DNA of 64,000 bases, from the NCBI RefSeq assembly GCF_009858335.1, contig NZ_VMSE01000001.1, positions 992,001 through 1,056,000 on the forward strand, read 5' to 3'. The translations under genes and the position numbers were made by a program. Origin of the DNA: Methylovorus glucosotrophus (GTDB taxonomy: Bacteria; Pseudomonadota; Gammaproteobacteria; Burkholderiales; Methylophilaceae). Position 1 is the stretch's first letter; the number at the start of each line of letters is the position of its first letter. A model generated the notes under the pieces. The model was not told where the DNA came from and made no database searches. It saw only the letters and a program-made list of their open reading frames with translations. Below are positions 36,489 through 46,993 of this stretch, piece after piece.

Positions 36489-37352
36489 ATGAAAAATGCA
36501 TTCCAAACGGTAGCGCTGATCGGGAAATACATGAACCCCGAAATGCGCGAGCAGATACTCGCGCTGGCCCGGTTTCTCGCGGAGCGGCAGATTGGTATTT
36601 TCATTGAGGAAAAAACCGCCGAGCAATCCCAGATCAAGGGCTACACGACGGTGCATATCAATGCGATCGGCGCCTATGCTGACCTTGCCGTGGTGCTCGG
36701 TGGCGATGGCACCATGCTGAGCGTGGCGCGTTCGCTGGTGGATTATCAGATTCCGCTGGTTGGCGTGAATCGTGGGCGCTTCGGGTTTTTGACAGATATT
36801 ACGTCTGAATCCATGTGCGAGGCTATGAGCCTGATTCTGGCAGGCGAATATCAGACCGAGCAGCGCATTTTGCTGTCGGCCACGGTCATGCGTAACGGTG
36901 AACCGGTGCATCAGGGGCGGGCGCTGAATGACGTGGTCATCAATAAAAATGGCATGGCACGGCTGATTGAGCTGGAGGTGCATATCGATGGCCAGTTCGT
37001 GCATCGCCAGCGCGCCGACGGCTTGATTCTGGCGACACCCACAGGCACGACGGCATACTCATTGTCTGCCGGTGGTCCGATTCTGCATCCTATGCTGGAT
37101 GCCATTGCGCTGGTGCCGATTTGCCCCCATACCTTAAGTAATCGGCCCATCGCCATCAGCAGTCATAGCAAGGTGGAAATTACCGTGGTGCAAGCGCCGG
37201 ATGTGCGCATGCACCTAGATGGCCAGATGCAGTTTGAATTGCAGCAGGGCGACAGGATACTGGTAGAGCGGGCGAAAAAAACCGTCACGCTTCTGCACTT
37301 GCTTGGCCACAGCCATTACGACATGCTCAGGGAAAAGCTCAACTGGGGTTGA
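36489..37352 (+). CDS. nadK: NAD kinase
   Basis: About 287 aa. ATP (or polyphosphate)-dependent phosphorylation of NAD to NADP. Motifs: VVLGGDGTMLSVAR (catalytic GGDGT), NRGRFGFLTDI, ALNDVVINKNGMARL and ATPTGTTAYSLSAGGPI. Two in-frame ATGs, 36480 and 36489; the second is chosen because family proteins start close to MKNAFQTVALIGKY, but no Shine-Dalgarno decides. Followed by recN after 28 bases, the usual neighbour in Betaproteobacteria. Confidence 0.96.
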   Translation: MKNAFQTVALIGKYMNPEMREQILALARFLAERQIGIFIEEKTAEQSQIKGYTTVHINAIGAYADLAVVLGGDGTMLSVARSLVDYQIPLVGVNRGRFGFLTDITSESMCEAMSLILAGEYQTEQRILLSATVMRNGEPVHQGRALNDVVINKNGMARLIELEVHIDGQFVHRQRADGLILATPTGTTAYSLSAGGPILHPMLDAIALVPICPHTLSNRPIAISSHSKVEITVVQAPDVRMHLDGQMQFELQQGDRILVERAKKTVTLLHLLGHSHYDMLREKLNWG

Positions 37353-37380
37353 TTCCCACCCATCATCGCAGCAGGACACC

Positions 37381-39036
37381 ATGTTACAGACACTCACTAT
37401 CCGCGACTTCGTCATTGTCGATCAACTCAACCTCGAGTTTGATCGCGGCTTTACCGTATTGACCGGCGAAACCGGTGCGGGCAAATCCATCCTGATTGAT
37501 GCGCTCTCTCTGGCACTTGGTGCAAGAGGCGAGGGTGGCGTGACCCGTAGTGGGTGTGATCGCGCCGATATCAGCGCCAGTTTTGACATTGCGGGTTTGC
37601 CTGATTTGCAGCAATGGCTGGATGAGCATGAGCTGCCGTCGGATGACCAGCAGCTGTTGCTGCGCCGTGTGATTTATGCCGATGGGCGCTCCAAGGCTTT
37701 TATTGGCGGCATGCCGGCAACCGTGCAGCAATTGCGTGAGGCGGGCGAATTCCTGGTCGATATTTACAGCCAACACGCCCATCATTCGCTGCTCAAGACC
37801 AGTTATCAGCGCCAGACCCTGGATCTGTATGCCGGGCAATCGGCCTTGGTGGCAGATGTCGCACAGCACTTTCATGCCTGGCATGCCTTGCATGAGCGAC
37901 GCCTGGCGGCCGAGCAGAATGCCGCGGCTTATGCTGATGAACTGGCGGAGCTGCGTGATCAGCTCCGCGAGCTTGGCCAGCTTGCGCCGGTGGCCGATGA
38001 GTGGGAACCCTTGCAGCAGGAGCATGCGCGGCTATCCAATGGTGCTGGCCTTATTGCTGGCGGGGAGGCGTGTCGGCAGATATTGAGTGAAGGTGAATAT
38101 TCCGTCATGCCGCAACTCAGCGCACTGCAGCATAAATTGCAGGCGCTGGTCGAGCTGGATGAAACCCTTAAGGAAGCGGCCGACACGCTGGATTCCGCCA
38201 TCATTCAGCTGGAAGAAACTGACCGATCATTGAATCGCTATTTGCAGCGTACCGAGCTGGATCCTGAACGCATGGCCGAGGTGGAGTCGCGCATACAGGC
38301 CTTGCACGGCATGGCGCGCAAACATCGCGTCCGGCCGGAAGAGTTGACGGAACTGATGGCGCAATGGCAGCAGCGCATGGCCGAGCTTGAGTTGATGGTC
38401 GATGATGGTCAGCTGGCGCAGCAGGAAAAGGCTGCATGGCAGACTTATCATGACCTGGCTCAGCGCTTGAGCAAGGAGCGTCAGGTGGCGGCACAACGTC
38501 TATCCGCATTGATCAGTACCGAAATGCAGCGGCTGTCGCTTTCTGGCGGACGCTTCGAGGTGGCACTTGCCGAGCAGCAGGCATCTGCCCAGGGGCTGGA
38601 GCAGGTGGAGTTTCTGGTCGCCGGGCACGCCGGTACGGCGCCAAGGCCATTAAGCAAAGTGGCATCTGGCGGCGAATTGTCACGTATCAGCCTTGCCATT
38701 CGCGTGGTGACTGCGCAACAAGGCGATATTCCGACCATGATTTTTGACGAAGTGGATGTCGGTATTGGCGGTGGGGTGGCGGAAATAGTCGGCCAGTTAC
38801 TGAAGCAGCTGGGGCAGGAACGTCAGGTGCTGGTGATTACCCATCTTCCACAGGTCGCCGCCCAAGGGCAGCAACACTTGCGCGTGAGCAAGCGTCAGCA
38901 GGATGGATTAACCCTGAGCCGGATTGATCCTTTGAGTGCGAATGAACGTATCAGTGAAGTGGCGCGCATGCTGGGTGGCGTGGATATTACCGAAACCACC
39001 TTGCAGCACGCGGCCGAGATGCTGGCTAAAGCCTAG
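37381..39036 (+). CDS. recN: DNA repair protein RecN
   Basis: About 551 aa SMC-like ATPase for recombinational repair of double-strand breaks. Walker A GETGAGKSIL (about residue 30), two long coiled-coil stretches (about 150-380), ABC-type signature ASGGELSRISLAIR and Walker B TMIFDEVDVGIGG near the C-terminus, then LVITHLPQVAAQG. Start ATG 37381 matches the family start LQTLTIRDFVIVD. Convergent with fur, three bases apart. Confidence 0.97.
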   Translation: MLQTLTIRDFVIVDQLNLEFDRGFTVLTGETGAGKSILIDALSLALGARGEGGVTRSGCDRADISASFDIAGLPDLQQWLDEHELPSDDQQLLLRRVIYADGRSKAFIGGMPATVQQLREAGEFLVDIYSQHAHHSLLKTSYQRQTLDLYAGQSALVADVAQHFHAWHALHERRLAAEQNAAAYADELAELRDQLRELGQLAPVADEWEPLQQEHARLSNGAGLIAGGEACRQILSEGEYSVMPQLSALQHKLQALVELDETLKEAADTLDSAIIQLEETDRSLNRYLQRTELDPERMAEVESRIQALHGMARKHRVRPEELTELMAQWQQRMAELELMVDDGQLAQQEKAAWQTYHDLAQRLSKERQVAAQRLSALISTEMQRLSLSGGRFEVALAEQQASAQGLEQVEFLVAGHAGTAPRPLSKVASGGELSRISLAIRVVTAQQGDIPTMIFDEVDVGIGGGVAEIVGQLLKQLGQERQVLVITHLPQVAAQGQQHLRVSKRQQDGLTLSRIDPLSANERISEVARMLGGVDITETTLQHAAEMLAKA

Positions 39037-39039
39037 CGA

Positions 39040-39477
39040 TTACTTGGGTTGGCAGGGCTGCTTGGTGCAGACGCCATAGATGTACAAGGAATGGTCCTGA
39101 ATGGTAAAACCGCGTTCGGTGGCGGCCATTTTCTGACGCTTTTCGATTTCTTCATCAAAAAATTCTTCTACACGGCCACACTTGATACAGACGATGTGGT
39201 CGTGGTGACCGCCCTGATTCAGTTCAAACACGGCCTTGCCGCTTTCAAAGTGATGGCGGATCAGCAGGCCAGCCTGTTCAAACTGGGTAAGCACGCGGTA
39301 GACGGTGGCAAGGCCTACATCTTCACCGGTGGACAGTAATATCTTGTAAACATCTTCTGCGGACAAGTGACGGTCTTTGCTGTTTTCGAACAGGCTCAAC
39401 ACCTTCAGTCTCGGCAGGGTCGCCTTCAGTCCGGCATTTTTTAATTCATCGGGTTCACGCATGATTTCGGTACTCAA
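39040..39477 (-). CDS. fur: Ferric uptake regulator Fur
   Basis: 145 aa. N-terminal winged helix with LPRLKVLSLFENSKDRHLSAE and ATVYRVLTQFEQAG; C-terminal dimer/metal domain with HHDHIVCIKCGRVEEFFDE and the second Cys pair GVCTKQPC. Represses iron uptake genes with Fe2+ as co-repressor. Divergent from bamE across 71 bases, an arrangement widespread in Betaproteobacteria. I saw no clear Fur box in that gap. Confidence 0.97.
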   Translation of the reverse strand: MSTEIMREPDELKNAGLKATLPRLKVLSLFENSKDRHLSAEDVYKILLSTGEDVGLATVYRVLTQFEQAGLLIRHHFESGKAVFELNQGGHHDHIVCIKCGRVEEFFDEEIEKRQKMAATERGFTIQDHSLYIYGVCTKQPCQPK

Positions 39478-39548
39478 CTAGTATTTGGGATGTTGGTGTT
39501 CTGGCGTCTGGCTGTCATGGTATATTAACGCCATTTCCAGCCAAAGTC

Positions 39549-40394
39549 ATGGTAATGCGCTACACAATTCTCTTACTGACCTTTTTATGTGCCGCCTGCA
39601 GTTCGGCATTTCCATCGTTCAAGCCCTATCGCATGGACATCCAGCAGGGCAACATTGTCACCTCCAAAATGTTGATGCAATTGAAGCCCGGCATGAGCAA
39701 ATCGCAAGCGCGATTTGTGATGGGGACCCCGCTTTTGCAGGATAGTTTCCACGGCGATCGCTGGGATTACTTCTATCAGTATCGCAAGGATGGAAAGATC
39801 ATTCAGCAACGTCGCGTGATTCTTGAGTTTGAGAACGAGCAGCTGAAGCGTGTTCGTGGCGATACTATCCCGGCAGGTGTTGATCCCACGGTGCCTGAGT
39901 TGCAACGTCGCTCAGTGGAGCCAGAGAAAGGCTTGTGGGACCGTCTGAAATTCTGGAAGTCGGATGAAGCTGCCGCGGCTGGCGCTGCAGCTGCGACTGC
40001 CCCCGCCGTGGCCGAGACGCCATCCAGCAAGGATGCGCTTGACCCCATGCTGGTCAATCCACCTGCTTCGTCGCCTGCCCGCCCATCCGATGTCAGTGAC
40101 CCGGCTGAGCCTATTGCACCAGCGGTAGTGCAGGATGCACCTGCTGCCGCACCGGCGCCAAGCAAGCAAGTGCCAAGCAAGCCAGCGGCAGCAGCTCCCG
40201 CCGCTACTCAGGCTGCCCCTGCCAAGCAGGCCGCGCCGTCGGCCTCGGGCAATGCGACTTCAGCGCCTGCTGCCAAGTCTGCACCTGCCAAGGCAGCGCC
40301 AGCAGCAGCTTCCAAGTCTGCACCTGAAGAGGATTTGCCGCCAGAAGAAGACCCTGGCTACTTTGAGCGCATGCTGGAAAAAATTGGTTTCTAA
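39549..40394 (+). CDS. bamE: Outer membrane assembly lipoprotein BamE (OmlA) with long Ala/Pro-rich tail
   Basis: 281 aa. Signal peptide with a somewhat atypical lipobox (LCAAC, Cys17), then the SmpA/OmlA domain (about 25-115) with MLMQLKPGMSKSQARFVMGTP and WDYFYQYRKDG, as in BamE of the beta-barrel assembly complex. Usual BamE proteins are about 110-200 aa; here a low-complexity Ala/Pro/Lys/Ser stretch (about 150-260) leads to a short charged end, DPGYFERMLEKIGF. The tail may span or bind peptidoglycan or partners; that is inference. Ends before a terminator. Confidence 0.93.
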   Translation: MVMRYTILLLTFLCAACSSAFPSFKPYRMDIQQGNIVTSKMLMQLKPGMSKSQARFVMGTPLLQDSFHGDRWDYFYQYRKDGKIIQQRRVILEFENEQLKRVRGDTIPAGVDPTVPELQRRSVEPEKGLWDRLKFWKSDEAAAAGAAAATAPAVAETPSSKDALDPMLVNPPASSPARPSDVSDPAEPIAPAVVQDAPAAAPAPSKQVPSKPAAAAPAATQAAPAKQAAPSASGNATSAPAAKSAPAKAAPAAASKSAPEEDLPPEEDPGYFERMLEKIGF

Positions 40395-40437
40395 GACGCT
40401 TCGCCACTAGCGTGGCGGCATTAATGTGTAATTTGGG

Positions 40438-40468
40438 CAGACCTCCGACGGGAGGTCTGTTTTGTTTT
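40438..40468 (+). terminator. Intrinsic terminator of bamE
   Basis: Nine-bp perfect stem CAGACCTCC (40438-40446) / GGAGGTCTG (40451-40459), four-base loop, then TTTTGTTTT. It ends three bases before the Shine-Dalgarno of dapB, so the two genes are transcriptionally separable. Confidence 0.88.
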
Positions 40469-40479
40469 GTGAGGATGTC

Positions 40480-41286
40480 ATGAAAAAACTGAATGTAGTG
40501 ATCGCGGGTTGCAGTGGGCGTATGGGCTATGCCCTGCTTGAAGGGGTGTTTGCCGATGAGGCTTTGCAATTGCATGCCGCTCTTGACCGCTCGGACAGTC
40601 CTCAGTTGGGGCGTGACGCAGGCGAACAATTCGGCCGTAAAACCGGTGTGCTGATCAGTCACGATGTTGCGGCAGCATTGGCCGGGGCAGATGTGCTGGT
40701 GGACTTTACGCGTCCTGAGCCCAGCTTGCAGTATTTGCAGGCTTGCCGTCAGGCAGGGGTTGCCATGGTGATTGGCACGACCGGATTTACACCTGAGCAA
40801 AAACAGCAGATTGAAGCAGCTTCGGCGGATATCGCGGTGGTATTTGCTCCCAATATGAGCGTGGGCGTGACGTTGCTGATCAATCTGGTCAAGGAGGCAG
40901 CCAAGGTGCTGTCCGAAGGTTACGACATTGAAGTTATTGAGGCACACCATAGGCACAAGGTGGATGCGCCGTCTGGCACTGCCTTGAGATTAGGCGAAGC
41001 TGCGGCCGAGGCGTTGGGACGCGATCTGGAGACGTGTGCGGTGTATGGCCGGGAAGGCGTGACGGGCGAGCGGGATCCCAGCACTATTGGGTTCGCCACC
41101 GTGCGTGGTGGTGATGTGGTTGGTGATCACACCGTATTGTTTGCAGGTATCGGTGAACGTGTTGAGCTGACCCACAAGGCGAGCAGTCGCGCCACCTTTG
41201 CGCTGGGTGCGTTGCGCGCAGCCAAATTTCTGACGGGGCGCAGCAGCGGCTTGTTTGATATGCGGGATGTCTTGTCGCTCAAGTAA
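40480..41286 (+). CDS. dapB: 4-hydroxy-tetrahydrodipicolinate reductase
   Basis: About 268 aa. NAD(P)H-dependent step of lysine and diaminopimelate synthesis. Dinucleotide motif [23 protein letters not shown], and the active-site signature [19 protein letters not shown] 40480 follows GAGGA (40471-40475); an in-frame upstream start is rejected because it lies over the terminator. Stands between bamE and carA. Confidence 0.97.
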   Translation: MKKLNVVIAGCSGRMGYALLEGVFADEALQLHAALDRSDSPQLGRDAGEQFGRKTGVLISHDVAAALAGADVLVDFTRPEPSLQYLQACRQAGVAMVIGTTGFTPEQKQQIEAASADIAVVFAPNMSVGVTLLINLVKEAAKVLSEGYDIEVIEAHHRHKVDAPSGTALRLGEAAAEALGRDLETCAVYGREGVTGERDPSTIGFATVRGGDVVGDHTVLFAGIGERVELTHKASSRATFALGALRAAKFLTGRSSGLFDMRDVLSLK

Positions 41287-41388
41287 GCAGACACCGCGCG
41301 CGTATTGCGTCTTTTTGCGCAGTGTTGACCGGCTTTGAGCGAGCCCACTGCAAGAAGCTGCTAATTCATGTTGAAGTGAAAGGTCGCG

Positions 41389-41417
41389 TTGAAGAGAGCA
41401 GCCTTTTAGGCTATAAT
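41389..41417 (+). promoter_or_regulatory. Putative sigma-70 promoter of carAB
   Basis: TTGAAG (41389-41394), 17-base spacer, TATAAT (41412-41417): perfect -10 and a 4/6 -35. The start would be near 41424, some 90 bases before carA. Between dapB and here (41287-41388) I see nothing else. Confidence 0.75.
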
Positions 41418-41432
41418 CTTGAAACTTTACAG

Positions 41433-41461
41433 GCGGGATAAGTTCGAACTTGTCCCGCTTT
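41433..41461 (+). promoter_or_regulatory. Hairpin in the carA 5' leader
   Basis: Twelve-bp stem 41433-41444 / 41447-41458 (GCGGGATAAGTT and near-complement with one G-U), followed by only three T. It begins about nine bases after the predicted start of transcription, so it would sit at the very 5' end of the mRNA. Possible attenuator or stability element. Confidence 0.6.
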
Positions 41462-41512
41462 GCACATCCGCTGTTATCTTAGCGTCAACATTGAAAAACA
41501 AGGGGTTAGAAC

Positions 41513-42649
41513 GTGCCGCAACACACACCAGCCATGTTGGTTCTTGCTGATGGAACTGTGTTTCGTGGTATTTCGATTGGTGCCCAAGGCCATACGGTTG
41601 GCGAGGTGGTGTTCAACACTTCCATTACGGGCTATCAGGAAATCCTCACTGATCCTTCCTACACCAAGCAGATCGTTACCTTGACTTATCCGCATATCGG
41701 CAACGTCGGTGTTAATACCGAAGATGTCGAGTCCGGTCAGGTATATGCCAGTGGATTGATCATCCGCGACCTTCCTTTGACGGATAGCTGCTGGCGCAGT
41801 CAACAAACACTTTCCGATTATTTGGCTGCCAATAATGTGGTGGCGATTGCCGATATTGATACCCGCAAACTGACACGCATTCTGCGTGAAAAAGGCGCCC
41901 AGGCTGGTTGCATTATTACCGGCGAGGCTGATGAGGCCAAGGCGATTGAACTGGCACGTGCTTTCCCTGGCCTTGCTGGCATGGACCTCGCCAAGGTAGT
42001 CAGCTGTACCCAGTCGTATACCTTTGATGAGGGAGAGTGGGTGCTGGGTTCGGGGTATGCCAAGCCTGAGGCCAGCCGTTACCATGTGGTTGCGTTCGAC
42101 TATGGCGTCAAGCGCAATATCCTGCGCATGCTGACGGCCCGCGGTTGCAAGGTGACGGTGTTGCCAGCACAGGCTTCTGCAGAAGATGCCCTGGCGCTGA
42201 ATCCTGACGGTATTTTCCTTTCCAATGGCCCTGGTGATCCTGAGCCTTGCGATTATGCGATTGAGGCTATCCGTACCGTCGTTGATCGTGGTGTGCCCAC
42301 GTTCGGCATCTGCCTTGGCCACCAGTTGCTGGCCCTGGCGAGTGGTGCGCGTACCTTGAAGATGAAGTTTGGCCATCATGGTGCCAACCATCCTGTGCAG
42401 GATGCCGACGACCAGCGCGTATTCATTACCAGCCAGAATCACGGCTTTGCGGTGGATGCCAGCTCGCTGCCGGCTAACCTGCGGGCTACGCATGTATCAC
42501 TGTTTGATGGCAGTCTGCAGGGCATTGCCCGTACCGACAAGCCAGCATTCAGTTTCCAGGGGCACCCGGAAGCAAGCCCGGGCCCTGTGGAAATGTCCTA
42601 CCTGTTTGATCGATTCATCAACATGATGGAAAAGCAAAAAACAAATTAA
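41513..42649 (+). CDS. carA: Carbamoyl-phosphate synthase small subunit
   Basis: 378 aa glutamine amidotransferase subunit. N-terminal CPSase_sm domain ([19 protein letters not shown]), C-terminal class I GATase with the nucleophile in [13 protein letters not shown] and the His/Glu in [11 protein letters not shown]. Start is GTG 41513 after AAGGGG. Supplies ammonia to CarB for carbamoyl phosphate, precursor of arginine and pyrimidines and also of the carbamoyl group used by the LPS-cluster carbamoyltransferase. Confidence 0.98.
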   Translation: MPQHTPAMLVLADGTVFRGISIGAQGHTVGEVVFNTSITGYQEILTDPSYTKQIVTLTYPHIGNVGVNTEDVESGQVYASGLIIRDLPLTDSCWRSQQTLSDYLAANNVVAIADIDTRKLTRILREKGAQAGCIITGEADEAKAIELARAFPGLAGMDLAKVVSCTQSYTFDEGEWVLGSGYAKPEASRYHVVAFDYGVKRNILRMLTARGCKVTVLPAQASAEDALALNPDGIFLSNGPGDPEPCDYAIEAIRTVVDRGVPTFGICLGHQLLALASGARTLKMKFGHHGANHPVQDADDQRVFITSQNHGFAVDASSLPANLRATHVSLFDGSLQGIARTDKPAFSFQGHPEASPGPVEMSYLFDRFINMMEKQKTN

Positions 42650-42727
42650 CCGCCGGGCTGCGCCACGCATGCCAGAAACCGGCGTGCAGTGGTGGGTTTC
42701 GGCGCTCACCAGCGGTTTAAAGAACAT

Positions 42728-45700
42728 ATGGCAAAACGTACAGACATCAAATCCATCCTCATCATAGGCGCTGGCCCGATCGTGATCGGCCAGGCTTGCG
42801 AGTTCGACTACTCTGGCGCTCAGGCTTGCAAGGCTTTGCGTGAAGAGGGTTACCGCGTCATTCTGGTGAACTCGAATCCTGCCACCATCATGACCGACCC
42901 GGAAATGGCGGATGCGACGTATATCGAGCCCGTCACCTGGAAAATGGTGGAAAAGATCATTGCCATTGAGCGTCCAGATGCCTTGCTGCCTACCATGGGT
43001 GGCCAAACCGCATTGAACTGTGCCTTGGATCTAGCCAAGCATGGCGTGCTGGAAAAATACAATGTTGAGCTGATTGGCGCTTCAAAAGAAGCGATCGACA
43101 AAGCGGAAGACCGCGAGAAATTCAAGACAGCCATGACCAAGATCGGTCTGGGCTCTGCGCGTTCATCGGTTGCCCATAGTCTGGAAGAGGCATTGCAGGT
43201 ACAAGCCAGTATTGGCTACCCAGCGATCATTCGTCCATCGTTCACCATGGGCGGCAGCGGCGGTGGTATTGCTTATAACAAAGAAGAGTTTCTTGCCATA
43301 TGTGAACGCGGTCTTGAGGCATCGCCTACCAGCGAGCTGCTGATCGAAGAGTCGCTGCTGGGCTGGAAAGAGTATGAGATGGAAGTGGTCCGCGACAGCA
43401 AGGACAACTGCATCATCATCTGCTCCATCGAAAACCTGGACCCCATGGGTGTGCACACGGGTGACTCCATCACCGTGGCACCAGCACAAACGCTGACCGA
43501 TAAAGAATATCAGATCATGCGTAACGCCTCGCTGGCGGTATTGCGCGAGATTGGTGTAGATACTGGCGGCTCCAACGTACAGTTCGCCATCAATCCTGAC
43601 GACGGTCGCATGATCGTCATTGAAATGAACCCGCGCGTATCGCGCTCCTCTGCCTTGGCCTCCAAGGCAACGGGTTTCCCGATTGCGAAAGTGGCTGCCA
43701 AGCTGGCGGTGGGCTTCACGCTCGACGAACTGCGCAATGAAATCACCGGTGGCGCGACGCCAGCTTCGTTTGAGCCTTCGATTGACTACGTTGTCACCAA
43801 GATCCCCCGTTTTGCCTTTGAGAAATTCCCACAGGCCGACTCCCGTCTGACGACGCAAATGAAGTCTGTTGGTGAAGTCATGGCCATTGGCCGTACCTTC
43901 CAGGAATCCTTCCAGAAAGCCCTGCGCGGCCTGGAAGTAGGTGTTGATGGCCTGGACGAAAAAACAACCGATACAGACCAGATCAACAAGGAGCTGGGCG
44001 AGCCTGGTCCTGAGCGCATCTGGTATGTGGGCGATGCATTCCGTGCTGGCATGACCGTAGAGCAGGTGCATCAGCTTTCCAAGATTGACAAGTGGTTCCT
44101 GGTGCAGATTGCCGATCTGATCGCGCGAGAAGAGGCACTGAAGGGCAAGGGCCTGGCGGATCTGGACAAAAATCTGCTGTTCCAGCTCAAGCGCCGCGGC
44201 TTCTCTGACCGTCGCCTTGCCAAGTTGCTGGGTACCGATCAGCACGCAGTGCGGGCTTATCGCCAGGCGCTCAATGTACGCCCGGTGTACAAGCGGGTAG
44301 ATACCTGCGCTGCCGAATTCGCGACTGATACCGCCTACATGTACTCGACTTATGAAGATGAGTGCGAAGCGCAACCGACCAGCAACAAGAAAATCATGGT
44401 GCTGGGTGGCGGTCCTAACCGTATCGGTCAGGGTATCGAGTTTGATTACTGCTGTGTGCACGCGGCGTTTGCCATGCGTGAAGATGGTTACGAGACCATC
44501 ATGGTCAACTGCAACCCGGAAACTGTTTCTACCGACTATGACACCTCTGATCGTTTGTATTTCGAGCCGCTGACGCTGGAAGATGTGCTGGAAATCGTGG
44601 CACTGGAAAAACCGGTTGGCGTGATCGTGCAATACGGTGGCCAGACACCACTGAAGCTGGCACGTGATCTGGAAAAAGCCGGTGTGCCGATTATCGGCAC
44701 CAGCCCTGACGCGATTGACCGTGCTGAAGACCGTGAGCGCTTCCAGCAAATGCTGCAGGAACTGGGCCTCAAGCAGCCGCCTAACCGCACTGCACGTACA
44801 CCGGAAGAAGCCATTCGCCTGGCGCAGGAAATCGGTTACCCATTGGTTGTGCGCCCATCCTATGTGCTGGGTGGTCGTGCCATGGAAATTGTGCATGAGC
44901 AGGCGCAACTTGAGCGCTATATGCGCGAAGCCGTCAAGGTATCGAATGAATCCCCCGTATTGCTGGACCGCTTCCTGAACGATGCATTGGAAGTGGACGT
45001 GGACGCGCTGTCGGATGGTGAGGATGTCATCATCGGCGGCATCATGGAACATATTGAGCAGGCAGGCGTGCACTCAGGTGACTCCGCCTGTTCGCTGCCG
45101 CCTTACAGCCTGACCCAGGCGATGCAGGATGAACTGCGTGTGCAGACCGTGCAGATGGCCAAGGCACTCGGCGTGGTTGGCCTGATGAATGTGCAATTCG
45201 CGATTCAGGGCGATGTGGTTTATGTGCTGGAAGTGAATCCACGTGCTTCGCGTACCGTGCCTTTCGTCTCCAAGGCCTGTGGATTGCAACTTGCCAAAGT
45301 GGCCGCGCGCTGCATGACGGGCGTGACCCTCAAGCAGCAAGGCGTCACCAAGGAAATCGTGCCGCCGTATTACTCGGTCAAGGAAGCAGTATTCCCCTTC
45401 ATCAAGTTCCCTGGCGTTGATACCATCCTCGGTCCTGAAATGAAGTCGACGGGGGAGGTCATGGGCGTAGGCAAGACCTTTGCCGAGGCGTTTGTGAAGT
45501 CCCAGCTGGGTTCCGGCACCAAGCTGCCCAAAGCAGGCAAGGCGTTCATCAGTGTGCGTCGCGAAGACCGTGAGAAGGTCATCGAGATTGCACGCTCACT
45601 AGCAAACCTCGGCTTTCAACTGGTGGCGACCAAGGGTTCTGCGGCAGCGCTGGCTGATGCTGGCCTCAAAGTCACTCCCGTCAACAAGGTAGCCGAAGGT

Positions 45701-45937
45701 CGTCCGCATATTGTCGACATGATCAAGAACGGCGAGATCAGTTTTATTGTCAATGTGACGGAAGACAAAAAAGCCGTGGCGGATTCCTATGAAATTCGTC
45801 GCAGTGCCTTGCAGCAAAAGGTAACGTATTACACCACCCTGGCCGGTGCCAAGGCTGCGTGTATCGGCATGGCGCATATGCAGGAACTGGAAGTACAGTC
45901 CTTGCAAAGCTTGCATCAGCAGCTTACTCAGTCATAA
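42728..45937 (+). CDS. carB: Carbamoyl-phosphate synthase large subunit
   Basis: About 1069 aa. Two homologous ATP-grasp halves: the first starts [20 protein letters not shown], has [17 protein letters not shown] and [20 protein letters not shown]; the second starts [20 protein letters not shown] with [16 protein letters not shown] and [20 protein letters not shown]; the C-terminal MGS-like domain (from about 935) binds allosteric effectors. Start ATG 42728; the gap to carA is 78 bases. No inserted intervening gene. Confidence 0.99.
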   Translation: MAKRTDIKSILIIGAGPIVIGQACEFDYSGAQACKALREEGYRVILVNSNPATIMTDPEMADATYIEPVTWKMVEKIIAIERPDALLPTMGGQTALNCALDLAKHGVLEKYNVELIGASKEAIDKAEDREKFKTAMTKIGLGSARSSVAHSLEEALQVQASIGYPAIIRPSFTMGGSGGGIAYNKEEFLAICERGLEASPTSELLIEESLLGWKEYEMEVVRDSKDNCIIICSIENLDPMGVHTGDSITVAPAQTLTDKEYQIMRNASLAVLREIGVDTGGSNVQFAINPDDGRMIVIEMNPRVSRSSALASKATGFPIAKVAAKLAVGFTLDELRNEITGGATPASFEPSIDYVVTKIPRFAFEKFPQADSRLTTQMKSVGEVMAIGRTFQESFQKALRGLEVGVDGLDEKTTDTDQINKELGEPGPERIWYVGDAFRAGMTVEQVHQLSKIDKWFLVQIADLIAREEALKGKGLADLDKNLLFQLKRRGFSDRRLAKLLGTDQHAVRAYRQALNVRPVYKRVDTCAAEFATDTAYMYSTYEDECEAQPTSNKKIMVLGGGPNRIGQGIEFDYCCVHAAFAMREDGYETIMVNCNPETVSTDYDTSDRLYFEPLTLEDVLEIVALEKPVGVIVQYGGQTPLKLARDLEKAGVPIIGTSPDAIDRAEDRERFQQMLQELGLKQPPNRTARTPEEAIRLAQEIGYPLVVRPSYVLGGRAMEIVHEQAQLERYMREAVKVSNESPVLLDRFLNDALEVDVDALSDGEDVIIGGIMEHIEQAGVHSGDSACSLPPYSLTQAMQDELRVQTVQMAKALGVVGLMNVQFAIQGDVVYVLEVNPRASRTVPFVSKACGLQLAKVAARCMTGVTLKQQGVTKEIVPPYYSVKEAVFPFIKFPGVDTILGPEMKSTGEVMGVGKTFAEAFVKSQLGSGTKLPKAGKAFISVRREDREKVIEIARSLANLGFQLVATKGSAAALADAGLKVTPVNKVAEGRPHIVDMIKNGEISFIVNVTEDKKAVADSYEIRRSALQQKVTYYTTLAGAKAACIGMAHMQELEVQSLQSLHQQLTQS

Positions 45938-45950
45938 TATAGACCTACAC

Positions 45951-45995
45951 AAAACCACGCCTTCGCCTCCAGGCTGAAGGTGTGGTTTTTGTTTT
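45951..45995 (+). terminator. Intrinsic terminator of carAB
   Basis: Long stem (about 17 bp, 45951-45968 with 45971-45989, one bulge and one G-U pair, loop of two to four bases) followed by TTTTTGTTTT, starting 14 bases after the carB stop and 72 bases before greA. Confidence 0.88.
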
Positions 45996-46022
45996 ATAGT
46001 TTGCAATGGTAGAGAAAAGAAT

Positions 46023-46499
46023 ATGAATCAAATCCCAATTACAGTAAACGGCGCGGAACTGCTCAAGCAGGAGTTGCAACGCCTTCGCAGCGTTGACCGT
46101 CCCAATGTGATTCAGGCAATTGCCGAAGCGCGTGCCCAGGGCGATTTGTCGGAAAATGCGGAATACGATGCCGCCAAAGAGCGTCAAAGCTTTATTGAAG
46201 GTCGTATTGCCGAGATCGAAGCCAAGCTGTCGAACGCCATGGTTATTGATCCCAAGACGCTGAATGCGGAAGGTCGTTGCGTATTTGGCGCTACCGTAGA
46301 AGTGGAAGACCTGGATAACGGCGATGTATCCACCTACCAGATCGTGGGTGATGACGAAGCGGATATCAAGAAGGGCAAGATTTCCATCGGATCCCCCATT
46401 GCACGTGGTTTGATCGGCAAGACCGCAGGCGATGTCGCAGAAGTGATGGCACCTGGAGGTTTGCGCTCTTACGAAGTGCTGGATGTTCAATACATTTAA
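46023..46499 (+). CDS. greA: Transcription elongation factor GreA
   Basis: 158 aa. N-terminal coiled coil (1-75) with acidic tip in [20 protein letters not shown], and C-terminal FKBP-like domain with [18 protein letters not shown]. Stimulates RNA cleavage by stalled RNA polymerase. Standard length. Follows the carAB terminator; the next gene starts 17 bases after its stop. Confidence 0.98.
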   Translation: MNQIPITVNGAELLKQELQRLRSVDRPNVIQAIAEARAQGDLSENAEYDAAKERQSFIEGRIAEIEAKLSNAMVIDPKTLNAEGRCVFGATVEVEDLDNGDVSTYQIVGDDEADIKKGKISIGSPIARGLIGKTAGDVAEVMAPGGLRSYEVLDVQYI

Positions 46500-46515
46500 G
46501 GGGCGGGAGCGCTAG

Positions 46516-46968
46516 ATGGGTGCCTGGTCAGACAAGCTTGCATTACTGGTGATTACCCTGTGGGTAGGCGCCTTATGGGCAGTTGGCTATCTGGTAGCCC
46601 CCACGCTATTCAGCGCCTTATCTGATCGTCAGCTGGCAGGTAGCCTTGCCGGCAAAATGTTCACGCTGGTGGCTTACATCGGGGTGGGCAGTGCGTTTTA
46701 TCTGTTGATTCACCGCCTGGCGAATTTTGGTACCACTGCGCTCAAGCAAGGTTTTTTCTGGGCGGTGGTTGTGATGCTGATACTGACCCTGTTCGGCCAC
46801 TTTGGTATCCAGCCGCTGATTGCCCAATTGAAGGCGCAAGCCATGCCGGCAGATGTCATGCACAGCATTTTTGCCAGTCGTTTCAAAGCATGGCACGGCA
46901 TTGCCAGTATTGCTTACCTGATTGAAAGTCTGCTGGGCCTGGTACTGGTGTTGAAGGCCAGAGAGTAA
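46516..46968 (+). CDS. DUF4149-family membrane protein
   Basis: 150 aa with four predicted transmembrane helices (about 8-30, 45-65, 78-98, 125-145). The N-terminal LLVITLWVGALWAVGYLVAPTLF is typical of DUF4149 (TMEM205-like) proteins, which often follow greA in Betaproteobacteria. Function unknown. Convergent with yhbY, 25 bases apart. Confidence 0.85.
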   Translation: MGAWSDKLALLVITLWVGALWAVGYLVAPTLFSALSDRQLAGSLAGKMFTLVAYIGVGSAFYLLIHRLANFGTTALKQGFFWAVVVMLILTLFGHFGIQPLIAQLKAQAMPADVMHSIFASRFKAWHGIASIAYLIESLLGLVLVLKARE

Positions 46969-46993
46969 TCCCCGGCCTTTGTGTTTCGGCTAA

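Noticed and set aside
43163..45073. Long leftward open frame (636 codons) opposite carB
   Set aside because: Mirror frame of a highly conserved GC-rich gene; protein looks like antisense translation with no recognisable domain.
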